Assembly (NCBI GenBank): GCA_947685225.1
Contig: CANTUV010000051.1
Span: 3,782,001 to 3,846,000 of the forward strand
Reading direction: 5' to 3'
DNA from: Garcia nutans
Taxonomy: Eukaryota; Streptophyta; Magnoliopsida; Malpighiales; Euphorbiaceae
DNA length: 64,000 nt
Shown here: positions 48,242 through 60,474 of the stretch, one piece after another
Layout of the letters: each line of letters opens with the position of its first letter
How positions within the stretch are numbered: position 1 is the stretch's first letter
Notes under the pieces: model-generated
What the model was told of the DNA's origin: nothing
Database searches by the model: none
The model's input: the letters and a program-made list of their open reading frames with translations, nothing else
Translations under genes and position numbers: made by a program

Positions 48242-49109
48242 TTTCCTTTTTTTCAATCTTAGATTTTTTAGATTTTTTTTTATTCTTAATTCAAGTTTTC
48301 TTCATTCATATCAGCAGAAGGTTAATTGAGATTTCAATTCATCAAGGATTTGTGAGATCTAAATAAACTCTCTTCTCTTTCCCTTAAATTTTTTGGGTAT
48401 TTATATATTTTCTGTGGTTTATTTATATTATTATTTTGCTATTTAATCAATAGGGCTCATTGTTTAATTAGTTTAGCAACATAACGTCATTCGCAACACT
48501 TGAATCCATAATTGTTCTTGTTGTTTTGATATTAGTGGCAATTAAGTGTAATACTAAGAAGATACATAATCTAACTTAATAAATTACACGATTGAATTTA
48601 TTGGTTAGAATTAGTTCCTTCTAGTTCTTAAGGATGTTAGTAGGTTAAATTCTAAGGACATTTCTATAGAGTTATTTACTAGCAAGAATTAATTAGAGAA
48701 TATTTCCTAATTAATTTAAAACATAAGAAAAGATTGATCATTGCAAGCGTCTCCAATGACTAGAACTACTTTATTAAAAAATTTAGGGGAATCTATCTTT
48801 GTATCAAGGATCAATGTAAGAATTAAAATTAAAATTATTACTTCAATTGAATTACTTTTATTGATATTTATTATATTTTATCAGTTGCATTTAATTTTAG
48901 AACTTCAATTTTCGATTTAGATTTGATTTTAGTTCTAATTTATAAACCCCCACCCCATTTTTAAATTTGTATTATATTTTTTCCTTATGTTCAAAAAGAA
49001 ATTTAAATAAGTAATCAATTCCTTGTGAATTCGACTTTTATTCACAACTTTTTCCAATCAATTCAGTTCAGGAATATAAATTTATTTTTGGCGGCTTCGA
49101 CTCTCATCA

Positions 49110-51806
49110 TGCCATTTGCAATAAGAGCATTATATTCCATAGTCATAGTTTCATTTTAGAGAGGAGATTTCACAGCCTATGTATAACATGTTGGATGTGA
49201 TGGGGTAATAGCCTTGGCAACATTGGAAAAGAAGCATTTTGGCTTAAGGTTACTAACTTGATCAGGGTAACCATGAGGTTCACACAAGTAGGTGAAATAG
49301 AAGAGGTTTGTTCAACATGTGCATAATCATGAGAGGGTGATGAAGTTGCATCAACTGTAGGTGACTTCAGGCTTGTGGAGCCATAGACAATAGGTGTAGA
49401 CATACTAGATGTAAGTGTAGCATTTTGGATAGATATGGTAGTAGTGTAATGGCAGTAGCGGGTGTTGGTGCAGTTGATAAAGTGACTTGTAATGGTGGTG
49501 AAAGAGTTGATGTAGTGGCACACACAAATCTTGTTTAGCCTTGAAAGGAAACATATATTCATCAAAAAGGACATGATGTAAAACAAAGAATTTATTTAAA
49601 GAAGGATCAAAACATTTGTAACCATTATATGTACGACTATAACAAAGAAAAATACATGGTTTGGAGTGAGGTTCTAATTTATTATTGGCATACAAACACA
49701 ACCAAAGGTAACAAAGAAAACAAAAACTTGAAAAAGAATTATAATCAGGCTTGTGAGAAAATAAAGCTTCATAGGGTGTGCATATTAAAGACGAGGAGTG
49801 GGTAAGGCAATTAATGAGATATACTACAGTTTCAAAAGCATTAGTCCAAAATTTAGAGGGAACATGAGAGTGAAATAAAAGGGCATGACCAGTTTCAGCT
49901 ATATGTTTATATTTTCTCTCAGCGCAACCATTTTGCTCACGTGTACATGGGCAAGAAATACATTGGGTTATGCCATGAATACATAAGTAAGAAGTTAAAG
50001 CTTGGAGCTCCCCACCCTAGTCAACCTGAAATTGTTTGATAGAAAAACTAAAGTATTTTTCAACTAGTAGGTGAAACTGGTGAAAAAACATTAAGCACAT
50101 CATATCTATTTTTCAAAAATTAAATCTATGAATGTTTACTAAAATGATAAAAAAAAAAAAAGATAACATAATATCGAAAACCATCATTGGAAACAATCAG
50201 AACTGGGCCCTAAACATCTGACCATATTAAATATAAAGGGCCAATGGCCTTATAATTAGAAACAGGAAAATGATGTTTATGAATCTTACTTACAGTACAA
50301 GCCTAACAAATAGTCCTATCACTAAGAATAAAAGACATAATATCACTAGAAGAAATAAGATGATGAATGATTAAAGAAGAAGCATGCCCAAGACATGCAT
50401 GCCAAGTACCTTAGGACGCCAAATATAACTAAACTAGCGGTTTGGAGGATGCCTAAGGAAAAAGATAAAGACCATCTCTACTCGGGCCTTTGAACATCGT
50501 GGCCCCTATTGTCAAATCCTTTATAAGAAAGAATTTAAGAAAAAACTCAATAGAAACATTATTAGAGTTAATAAAAGAATTGACTAAAAGTAAATTTTGA
50601 GTAGTAATAGGTATGTGCAAAACATCATTTAACTTAAAAGAACCACCTGGAACATGTAAAGAAGAGGACCCAACATGAGAGATGGGTAATTTAGAACCAT
50701 TACCTATTGTAACTTCTTCAGGACCACGAAACTCAAAATCGCAAGGTTTCAAGATTGGCGGTGAGATGATATGTGTTGCCATTGTCCATCAGCCAAGATT
50801 GAGTGATTTGTAAAAAGGTATTAGTAAGATCAAATGAAGGTTTGGAGGCTCTATGGTTCATAGATGCAGGTTTTGGGGTAGGCAAAACTCGAGAAAGGTG
50901 TATGAAACCTCCACATTTAAAATAAATAATGTTCGAAGTATCAAGAGGAGCATACTATGTTGTTTGAGCAAAAGTTTTATTGTTAGTGCTACGACCAACA
51001 GATTGTGATGCTGATGAAAAATTATTAGGGCCTCGACCATAGGTACTGTGTCCCCTAACATGACCATGCACAAATTGAGATTGACCATAGAGAGCAGCTG
51101 GTGCAATGACTGATGATTCATCAGTTTATAATTAAAGTTCTTCGATAAGAAGCATACCATAAAGAGTATCAAAATCAATGTCAACATATGTATCATCAAG
51201 AGCTCGAGTGAAATACTGATAAGAAGGGCCTAAACCACCTTTAATATATTTAACAAGGTCTTCTTCATCCATTGGATGTTGTAATTCGACAAGCTTATCA
51301 ACAATGCCTTCTGCCTTCTGAATATAAATTTCAATTAAATATGTACTACTATGTAAGTTATTTAATAGATTCTTAAGTTCCCCAATCTGTGCATTTAATG
51401 TTGTAGCATAGGTAGAGACAAGCCTATTCCAGGCAGCACGAGCGGGGTTGGCGCCAATAATTTATGATAAAACACTCTCCGAAACAAAAGGCCAATATCT
51501 AGCTAAGAACCACCTGATTTTGACGAACCCAAGACTGGTATTCATAATTTATTTGTTTTCTAGCAATGGTAGAGGAGCCAATTGAAAGCCATAAATATGA
51601 TGTTTCGGTCCATAACCATGAACCATAGGCAAAAATTGCATCTTTCATAACAAAAAACTTGTAGAATTTAGCTTGATGGGTAATTGATGAGTAAGGTTTA
51701 AAGATGATGTTGGCCTTGAACCATGCGGCACAACGTTGGTGATGGCAGCTATAGAGGAGGTGGTGGTAACAGAGATCTGAGTTTCATCCATATCGTGATG
51801 TTTTAG
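49110..51806 (-). pseudogene. Copia C gag, protease and integrase, degenerate
   Basis: From the primer site leftward on the minus strand: gag pieces (DEEDLVSYILGGL, ALDDTYVDIDFDTLYGMLL) near 51150-51290, a damaged zinc-knuckle region near 50900, protease and the pre-integrase region (GPEEVTIGNGSKLPISHVG in the open stretch 50453-50782), an integrase core with breaks, and integrase C-terminus KLEPHSKPCIFLCYS..HHVLFDE (49405-49701). It ends at EYNALIANG beside the nested insert. Confidence 0.85.
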
Positions 51807-51824
51807 GGTGCGACTCTGATACCA
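51807..51824 (-). other. Primer-binding site of copia C
   Basis: The minus strand reads TGGTATCAGAGTCGCACC directly next to the 5' LTR. This is the standard copia site complementary to initiator tRNA-Met, here well preserved. Confidence 0.85.
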
Positions 51825-51961
51825 TGTGAAAATTATATTTGTCATATATTTTATTGAGTATATATATATATATATATATATACAAGAAGAGTCCATTATA
51901 TACAAGGAAACTAGCACAAGATACAATATTCCTATTCTATGAGGAATTATATTTCGCATTA
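51825..51961 (-). repeat. 5' LTR of copia C
   Basis: 137 bp on the plus strand from TGTGAAAATT to TTTCGCATTA. The terminal TTA corresponds to TCA in the other LTR. It contains a (TA)n run at about 51860-51881 and is followed by the duplication ATATC. Confidence 0.85.
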
Positions 51962-51966
51962 ATATC

Positions 51967-52466
51967 ATCCAAACTTCAACATACCAAATACAAACTCAAG
52001 CACTTCAAAATATCATTTATTCTACCACAAATGAAAAACAACTGAACATAATAAAATAATTAATTAAAATTATAAAAATATTTCAGTTAACTTAATTTTC
52101 GCTAAAATTATTTTCATTAAAAGTGAAAACTAAGTTAATTAATAATTATTATGATCTTACTTAAAATGGTAGTCTTTAGTAATAGATTACTTAACTTCAT
52201 AAACTAAAATATTTTTCTTGTATATATATGTGTGTATGTCTTAAGTAATTGCTTATTGATATTTTGATTAATTAAATTATTAACTAATTACAATTTTTTA
52301 ATTACTTTATTAATTAGTTTAAAAATTAAATTACTTAATTTTAATTACTATGTTGTACATTACTTAATTTCATCAATTAAAATATTTTTTGGTATCTATG
52401 GTTTAGTTAATTGTTTGATAAATATTTTAATTAACTAAACCCTAAACTAAGTAAATTATATAACCT
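51967..52466. other. AT-rich spacer with a short direct repeat
   Basis: Two loosely similar stretches, about 52190-52290 and 52365-52450, share TACTTAA(C/T)TTCAT(A/C)AA and AATATTTTT. There is no coding potential. Confidence 0.4.
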
Positions 52467-54267
52467 TGTTGGAGTGACTTTGAATTTTTTTTTTTAAGAA
52501 GTTTTGTTATTCCCATTTACTCTTACTTTATAAGTTGGATTTCTATATTGAAAATTAATTTTATATTAGGAGTTGATCTTCTTAATTTAATATTATTTAG
52601 AAAGACTTGTCAGAGAAGATTATTAATTCTTTTAGACCAAGTAATTAGGAATCCTTCTATTCAAGTTAATCACTCTTATATATAGTCTCAAGATGTTTTT
52701 TGGTATAAGCAAAAAGATGTAGTCATCTTGTGATTTTTGCTTTGACTCACAATGTGACTTGTAATTTTATGAGATTGTGTGAGGCTTTTAAGTGTAATTA
52801 AATTAAGGGTTTTGAGAATTCTCTTTTGTTTCTTGTACCTTTTCAGTTTATTAGTGAATTCTGTTCTTCTTCACCTGTTGATATAGGCTTATACTGGACC
52901 ACGTTAAATTTCTTCTTGCTCTTTTATTTTCTTTTGCTCTTTTTACTTCTCTCAATTTATATTTTGTTATTTATTTTGGTGTTCGCATCAAGTCCACCCT
53001 TATAAATATTTTTAAGGTCTTTTATTTTTAATAAGTAGTATCATAGCATGATTCATTGGGTTAGTATTTATTATGGGTTAATTATAGCGATGATAAAATT
53101 TGAAATTAAGAATTATAATCACAGTATTAACTTTGCTTTTGGCAAGTCAAGATGAAGGTGATTTTGTCACATAACTGATAAATTGAACGAGGAGCAAAAG
53201 TAAGATTTTGAGAAGAATGTTGTAGCTTCCATTCAATTATACTTGTCAACTGAGGTTTTGTATAAAGTTATTCATAAAAAAACTACCAAAGACTTATGGA
53301 AAAAATTAGAGTCTTTATATGTAAAGAAAATTTTCACTAGCAAGTTAGTTGTAAAACATCGAATGCATATATTTAACATAGTACGTAGAAGGTAAATCTT
53401 TGAAATCTCATATTAATGAATTCAATTCTATTCACATGGATTCAAAAAATTCAAATATTAGTATTTTGATGAAGGCTAAATAAATTGGCAGATTTGATGT
53501 GTTGCAACGTTCTACCATTATGGATTTAGCTATAGGTTTGTCTTCAATGTCAAGTTTGGATTCTAATACTTTTGTGATTAAGCCTCTTTCGTTAAGTAAG
53601 TTTAAGCTTTGTTTAGGCTTGACTATTTTTTTTTTTTTGTGAAAATTAAGTCGCTAGCTTGTTTTAGTAAAAGTGGAGCAAAATTTAAAGTTTGGTACAA
53701 GAGAATCCAAAGTCAATATGGAGAATTGTTAGGGTGACTTTGAATTATTTAAGAAGTTTTGTTATTCTCAATTACTCTTATTTTGGAAGTTGAATTTTTA
53801 TATTAGAAATTGATTTTTTTATTGAAAGTTTATCTTCCTAATTTGATATTATTTAGAAAGACTTGTTGGATAATATTTTCAATTCTTTTAGACTAAGTAA
53901 TTAGGAATCCTTTTTAAATAAGATTTATATTCTTTCTATTCAAGTCAAGCACTCCTATATATAATCTCAATATGTAGTTTTTTTTGTATAAATAAAAAGA
54001 TGTAGCCATCTTGTTATTTTTACCTTAGGCTTACAGTATGACTTGTAATTCTATGATATTATATGAGGCTTTTGGGTGTAACTGAGTTAATGATTTTGAG
54101 TATTTCCTTTGGTTCCTTGTACTTTTTCAATTTATTAGTGAATTTTGTTATTTTTTGCTAGTAGATGTGGGCTTACGTCAAGCCATATTAAATTTCTACT
54201 TGATCTTTTATTTTCGTTTGCTTTTTTAATTTTCTCAATTTATATTTTTTTTATTTTGTTGTTCACA
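52467..54267 (+). mobile_element. Copia D: gag-only non-autonomous LTR element
   Basis: Two similar terminal blocks, about 52467-52987 and 53727-54267, begin TGTTGGAGTGACTTTGAAT and TGTTAGGGTGACTTTGAAT and stay collinear for about 530 bp to GTTC(G/A)CA. A primer-site-like TAGTATCATAGCATG lies at about 53036-53050, and TATGGAGAA, a possible polypurine tract, precedes the right LTR. The interior is only about 740 bp. No certain target duplication was found (AACCT left, AACCCT further right), so the right border may lie up to 20 bp further on. Confidence 0.75.
53090..53600 (+). pseudogene. UBN2-type gag remnant of copia D
   Basis: From ATG 53090 the sequence encodes a copia-type gag (UBN2 family): KFEIKNYNHSINFAFGK, DLWKKLESLYVKKIFTSKLV, then after a frameshift SLKSHINEFNSIHMDSKN. 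A few stops interrupt it. It is followed directly by spacer and the 3' LTR. Protease, integrase and RT are completely absent. Confidence 0.72.
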
Positions 54268-55811
54268 GGAGGCCTACCCATTGTGAACCCTAAATATATC
54301 ACATAATTAAAATTAGTTGATTCCGGTTCAAAATAGGAGAAACAAATTTCTCAAAAAATATGAATTAATCTTTAATTATTTATTAAAAAATTAAATTAAT
54401 TTTGATACAACCAGGCCCCTCGCGTGCGATTGGAAGCCTATATAGTCCCATTTGTGTTTACTTAATTTACCACTATAAATAATGATCCCAATTTTAGAAA
54501 AAAAAATGTCTGCTTTTTTTAGCAAGATTGCTCTTTAATTTATTCAAAAAAATCCTCCCAGATCATTCTGAAAATTAATTAATCAATTTTCTCACTCTCT
54601 TTTTGTTTCAAGTATTCAATTGGAGCGATTCAAGTGGTGAAGTTGCAAAATAGGAAGGCGCTTCAACCCTACATCAAAGTAATAAAAAAGAGATCCGCAA
54701 AGGTTTTTTTTTCCTAACTCGGTATTTGTCAATTCTGTAAAATAATCAAGCATTAATTAATTAAACCTTACCCTTTACAATCAAATGTGCGAACTAGTTA
54801 TGTCTATAATTTTGATTCAAATGAGATAAGTAGGCATATTTGGAATTCTACTTCAAGTAGCAAGCCTTTTAAAAGCCACAAAATTGGCCTCCTTTATTTC
54901 TTTTATTTAAATTGCTTTAGTTTTATCTTATTTTATTTATTTAATTTAATTTGATTTTGTTTAATTATTACTTGTTTAATTTAATTTTCTTTGAGAGTTT
55001 GTGCTTAGCCATACTCATAATGGTTGAGCTAATACTTCTCTATGCATGTTATTTTGGAGTTGTAATTAATTATTTATTTTAGTTGGGGATTTATGCTTGA
55101 CTTAGTACCCATAAGGGCTAGAGTCAAAGCTCCCCAGTTTATGTCAATATGGAGTTATAAATTTATTTCTACATTTTCGTTTGGTGGATGTCATATTTAA
55201 TTGCTCATGTATATAATATTTGTTATTCATCTTAACTATCATTACATGAAAATCAAATTTTCAAAAAGTTTATATTTCTTTAAAGGAAAATATTTCATTA
55301 CTTAAAAGCCACTTAAAAATCTAGCCCAAAATCCATCATAGTTGATTTTAGACTAGTACCTTTTAGGTAAAAGTTGCAATTTTTATGGAGTCAAAAGAAA
55401 ATTGGGTTTTTTCTTAAATTTTTTCAAAGCACCGAATAATTTAAAGTGGCGAATCTCCATTTAAGCTTTTTAAAACAATGCCATCTCCTCTTTCCAAAAT
55501 AAAAGAGAGTAAATCTTTTTCAAAATAAAAATATTATTTTAAACTCATACTTACCAAACTGAGCGGAAACCGTATGCTATGGAATCTAAATGAATATTTT
55601 GACTTCAATTTTTAGCGAGTCAAACTGTTGCTCAGGCGAAGCCTCACACTCATATAAATATTTTTGACATCTTTTAATTCTAACAAACCTTTGTTGACTA
55701 TATGTCTGTTATATATAAATGTGGTGCCCAAATTGATGCTCAAATGAAATAGAAATGACTTTATCAACCACAAGGCCATTGTATCGATAAATATTTCACT
55801 AAACAAATAAA
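54268..55811. other. Non-coding, possibly old retroelement leader
   Basis: No readable gene. Sequence such as GTGGCGAATCTCC (about 55446) resembles the GTGGCGACTCC stretch common near the primer region of plant gypsy elements, and the block 54850-55450 reads like an untranslated leader. I cannot define borders. Confidence 0.3.
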
Positions 55812-56218
55812 AACTAAAAAATATGCTAAACACATGGTTATTTTGTTGGTAAATGTTATATAAAGTAGTAAAAACTATAATGTTATCAAAGTAAAAACTA
55901 TAATGTTATCAATCATAGGTAAATTCAGTTGGTAAATATTAAATTAATTAATTAATTAAGAACTAAAACAATATGTTGCTCACATGGTTGCTCTTTAAGT
56001 AAATATTACATAAAATAAATAAAAATTATAAAATTGTCGACCATGGGTAAACTTTGTTGGTAAATATTAAATAAATAAATTAAGAACTAAAAAATATGCT
56101 AACAACATGACCATTATATCAGTAAATATTACATAAAATAGATAAAACTACAAAGTTGCTAACCACAGGTAAATTCAATCGATAAATATTAAGTAAATTA
56201 ATTAAGAACTAAAAAATG
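55812..56218. repeat. Tandem array, about 122-149 bp unit, 3.1 copies
   Basis: Units start at 55812, 55961, 56085 and 56207 with AACTAAAA(A/C)AATATG. Each carries a GGTAAATATTA-type motif twice and ends AATTAAG. Unit 1 is longer because of an internal duplication of AAAACTATAATGTTATCAA. Unit 4 is cut after 12 bases by the CACTA-like terminus at 56219. Confidence 0.82.
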
Positions 56219-59054
56219 CATTATAAGAAAATGCAATTTTAGCAATGGAAATTTGCAACATAAGAAAAATTGTAGCAAAATTACGAAAGTTTTGTGACAA
56301 TTTCTCTAGGGAAAAGTTTAGTGACAATTTGCGATAGTTCAACCACGAATGAACAAATATGGACACAAAAACCATGCTAAATATTGGCACCATTTGGGCA
56401 CCAAAAATCTGGCATTGAATTTAGTGGTCATTTTTTTTTTATTCATATGAGAAATCGGTCGCTAAATGTGGGGTCCAAAATTTAGCGTCAAAATTTTATC
56501 AATTTAGCGGCAGCACTAACTATCGCAAAATTGCAACGGTCTAATAACCATCATTAGACTCATGAAAATAGTAAAATATTTAAAATTCAACCACGGTTTC
56601 ATATAATTGTTGCTAAGGTAGCAACGGGTAGAAGTTCCTATCACTCTTTGACTTTTGAAAATAGCGAAATATTTGTTATTCAATGACGTGTTCGTATTGC
56701 CATCGCTATGTAGTGACAGGATTATGGTGTTGTCATTGTCCAACAATGGGTTAGAGTATCTTGTAGCTATATTTTATTTTTGGGACGATGTAGCAACGAT
56801 TTTTTGTCCTTGTCTATCACTAAACGATTATTATATATAAATTGAAACCATATCTTCTTTTTCATTTTTTTCTCTTGCTTCTGATGCTGCTCCTCCCTGC
56901 CGTTGCTGCCCTTCCCTTTGTCTCTCTTAGTTTTTGTCTTTATACTTGCTACCCATGAAGATAATCACCAACGAATGACATTTTCTGTTAAGTTTTGTGT
57001 TGTATATTTTTTTTCTTTTGTTTCAAATTTGGGCTGGTTATTTTTCTTCTGTTTTCACGGATATGTATTTCAAAGTTTTAGGAAAGATTTAAAGATTTGA
57101 AGATTTTTCTTCTCTTTGTTGTTTGAATTTGTCAATGTTAAGTTTAGTTTTTTTTTTCTGTAATCTATTGATTGAATATGTATATAATTGAATTTTTATG
57201 TTTTCTTTATATATAATTGTATAATGTGTGAATTTAGGCCTTTTGTTGAATTTTTAATTTTGTTTTTGTATACTATGTAAATAAGGGATTTATTTATTTA
57301 TTTTATTTTTGGCTTTTATATATTACAAATTGATAGAATGCATTGATATTAGGCTTGTAGGATTAGCAATTTTATATTTAAATTTTTTGGTCATTAAAAT
57401 TTAATTTTTATTGCCAAAATTTGTAGAACTGTGTAGTATACATTTTTAGTTCCTATCAACTCTATGGGTTGGAGATGAGATTAGGAAACTGGATAGATAA
57501 GTTTGTTATGGATGAGCCTTATTATAAGAGTAGAATTGGAGAGATGAGTTTGATTACCCTTGTTACATAAATAAGTCCACTTATATATCTCTCATTAAAT
57601 TTATCTGTTTCCGACATAAGATTCCTTTTACACTTGATATATTTCAACCATCTTCCTCTCAAGTGTGAGCTCTCACACTATGTTTACTCTCAACACCTAC
57701 CCACCCACCTCTTCAGCAAAATTCTTTCTAGATCTAGACTTGAGTATAAGGTGTCAAGTAGTGCTCTTTATATTTCTACTGGTCTAGAGTATAGGGAGTA
57801 ACATTTGCTCTTCCACATGGGGGATATAAAAATCACGGTATATAACCGTCATTTTCATCAGCTCTGATACCTTATGTTAGCACCGGAGAGTTTAAATGCT
57901 TGAGATATTTTCTTAATAGGTCTTAGTGAGGAAATGCACTTACGGAATACGATCACTATCTCCATATTTGTTCTTATTAAATTATCAACTCTCTTTCTGA
58001 ACATGGATCAAGATATATGGGATCACCTAGAGCTTTTTATAGTTCAATCAGTTTGGAGCCTACTGAGAGTAACTTTACTCTTTCACATGGAATAATATGA
58101 ACAACCACGGAATATGTCCATAGTCTCCAGTCTTGTCCCTGCTGAACCATTAATCACTTCAAGTGTTAATTAATATTGTTCTAGCAAGGCCAATAGCAGC
58201 AGTCCCAGATCCAGCCTATCAATGACTCATCTTCCATTCCCTCCACACCGCTTAATCAGTGACTCTTCATGTACTTGTTTGAATTATTGGATTTTTATTG
58301 GTTTTGTTTGAATTATTGGATTTTTATTGGTTTTCTTATTTGATAATTTTTGGCACATTAATATTATTTGAATTTCATCTAAATATTTTATGTTTAAATA
58401 TTATTTTTGAAATATTATATATTATTTAATTTGCATAAATTTGATTTTTATTAACTACAGTCATATATAATACATGTATGTATGTATTATAACTATAATT
58501 AATATTTTTTTTTAAAAAAAAGTGCATACTACTAATTAGTGATGGAAAACAATACCGCTGCTAAATGCAAACTAAATGCTGGACATCTTATTTCCATCGC
58601 TAATTAGTGGCAACTTTCCTTGCAAATCTTATCGTTAGATTTTATTTTATTTTTTCTCAATTTTAATATGGGTTATTGGTCACTAAATTTAGCTATGGAA
58701 AGTTGTCGCAAATCAGTTGCAAATGTCATCGTCAAGTTACCAAACTTCCTTTTTTTAGCGTCGGTTCAAAAAAATAACTACTTATCTGGCATTAAATTAC
58801 CGAAGTAAGGAAAATCCGTTAAATTAGCAAGGTAAGGAAAAGCCTTCGCTACTATCGCAGTGACTTTATAAATAACTACAACCTTTTTGCTATCGTAATC
58901 CGTCGCTAGCTAACTTATTTTAGCAATGAATTTTTAGAATTTGTTGATCGTTTTTTATATCACAAATTGATTAATACTTGTTGGGATGTCGAGTACTTAT
59001 CAATTTTATTGGTAATTTTGGTGGCAAAATGATGGCACTGCCTTTTTTTGTATG
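56219..59054. mobile_element. Second CACTA-like element (degenerate)
   Basis: The left edge CATTATAAGAAAATGCAATT is close to the canonical CACTACAAGAAAATGC. The right edge GCCTTTTTTTGTATG resembles its inverse. Both flanks hold repeated GCAAC / TCGCTA / TAGCAACG subterminal motifs (56230-56830 and 58540-58930). No transposase was found, and the flanking triplets (ATG, TTT) do not match, so borders are tentative. A retroelement fragment sits inside. Confidence 0.5.
57470..58280 (-). mobile_element. LTR-retroelement fragment with copia-type primer site
   Basis: GCTCTGATACC at 57861-57871 is the complement of the copia primer site GGTATCAGAGC. To its right, TGTTAGCACCGG (57875) looks like an LTR end. 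To its left, CTCTCAAGTGTGAGCTC (about 57656-57672) resembles a polypurine-side segment often seen in rosid LTR elements. A CTCTT(C/T)CACATGG..ACCACGG-like stretch occurs twice (57810 and 58078). No coding domain remains; it is possibly a TRIM or a truncated copy. Confidence 0.4.
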
Positions 59055-60097
59055 TTTAGTCTCTCCAAGCTGCTGCAAAATTACAAATTACTTTGTAATT
59101 GTCTAGAATTTTCCACAAAGGCATTACGGGTGAATTTGTTGAGCTTTGTGTTGTTGTGGTTGGTAATAGTGGCATGCATAATCTAGTAACATGAAGCACT
59201 AGCAACAATGGTTGAGCCAAGGGAAGATCAAAATTGGTGATTATGAATTTAGTAGGTGAGAGAAAGAAATGATCAAGATGACATATATAAAAAAAAAAAA
59301 AACAAAGAAAATTGATTTTAAAATTTATATTAATTTGTGTATTCTTAATTATATTTTGTATATGATGCACAATACTCAATTAATATTTCAATTTATCAAA
59401 GTTTAAAATAAAATTATTATATTAAATTGATTAAAAAATAATTTTAAATCTAGTTAGCTATCAATAATCAATTCAAGAATTGCATGTTATTTTTTAATAT
59501 ATATATATATATATATATATTGCGAACTTTTATCATTTTTAAACAGAAAAATAAATATTAATGAGTGAAAACTCATCTCTTATTTATAAATTCAAATTTA
59601 TCCACTAAGATTAAATAATAAAGTTAGATTATATGTATATATATATAATCTAACTATAGACACACACACCCTTCTGATATGATATGAAAGCACAAAAAAA
59701 AATTAATATGAATATGAAAACGGAAAAGAAAAGAAAAATGGAAATGAGGAATGGGCGTAAAATGCAAACGAGTGATGATTGAAAGCCCTCGGGATATGCA
59801 ATCGGATTTGTAGTAGATTACAAGCTGGCAAAGATGTTTTCTTCCATTCCAGCTATTATTTTTTTTTATTCATTTATTTATAATAAATAATAATAATAAT
59901 AATAGAGAAGTGGGCTGTGAAAATTCTGACACGTAGAATCTGAAACGTCAAATTCATGTCCGTGAAACGCATTAATTAATTTCATTGTCGCAGTTTTCAT
60001 TCATTCTGACTCATAACACAAAAGACAGAACACAACCCCCTTCCCTTCCGCTACCCATTTCTTAACTTTTTCTTTTTAAAATTTTGCCCTTATTTCT
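59055..60097. other. Spacer
   Basis: AT-rich non-coding DNA with a (TA)n run at about 59500-59520. The patch 59740-60060 is less AT-rich and contains CACGTAG near 59930, but no gene is readable. Confidence 0.4.
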
Positions 60098-60099
60098 TA

Positions 60100-60352
60100 C
60101 TCCTTCCTCCGTAACATTTACACAAAAAAAAAAAAAGATAAACACGAAAATTTAAAAAATTTTATTTTTTTCATCTCTATTTACTTAAATATCTTTAAAA
60201 AAAAATAACCTTCAAATTAAACTTTTAAGACAAGAGTATAAATGGTATTTTGTCTCATTCCACTCCCCAAAATTTACCTAAAATGGCATATTTTCTATAT
60301 AAAAGATACACCAAAAAAGAAAATTTTTGCTGTGTAAATAATACGAAAGGAG
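60100..60352. mobile_element. Stowaway-type MITE, copy 1
   Basis: 253 bp between TA dinucleotides (60098-60099 and 60353-60354), with ends CTCCTTCCTCCGTAACATTT and, reversed, CTCCTTTCGTATTATTTACA. The interior matches copy 2 in reverse orientation: CTATATAAAAGATACACC here against GGTGTATCTTTTATATAG there. Ends are degenerate. Confidence 0.8.
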
Positions 60353-60474
60353 TATTTTTTTAAAATTCCATTTTATTATTTGAAAATTGTGTATAAAAGT
60401 CAATTCATTTTTCATTCATAAAACTAGTTGAATTGAATGTTATAGTATCATCACATAAAACATACTCCCTCCGT

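Larger units (their letters stand above)
44254..49109 (+). mobile_element. Tat-like gypsy LTR/leader block hosting copia B
   Basis: Without copia B (44949-48241) this is about 1.6 kb. It has repeated CATGACCA/TGGTCATGCG motifs (44440-44640), then (48250-49109) leader-like sequence with CTAGTTCTTAAGG, CTTGTGAATTCGAC and a TTTTTGGCGGCTTCGAC segment. That segment resembles the TTTTTGGCGCCGTTG primer region of Tat elements. Orientation is opposite to the similar block at 24430-25800. No coding region, and both borders are unresolved. Confidence 0.4.
33132..51961 (-). mobile_element. Copia C: one element split by 14.4 kb of nested insertions
   Basis: A minus-strand copia has its 3' LTR at 33132-33273 and its 5' LTR at 51825-51961. 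Both outer edges carry the same 5-bp duplication ATATC (33127-33131 and 51962-51966). The left half holds RNase H and RT. The right half holds integrase, protease, gag and the primer-binding site. The coding break falls at the same place in both halves, between the integrase-RT linker (EYNALIANG) and the start of RT (NVVDCKWVF), with only a few codons missing. The LTRs have diverged considerably (by eye roughly a fifth of sites), so the element is old. The insert is 34692 to about 49109. Confidence 0.88.

Noticed and set aside
56655..57100. Short open frames near 56.7-57.1 kb
   Set aside because: They lie in subterminal and interior DNA of the second CACTA-like element and show no conserved domain.
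57875..58250. Cassandra TRIM with 5S rRNA
   Set aside because: A primer site and LTR-like end suggested a TRIM, but no 5S rRNA promoter boxes are present.
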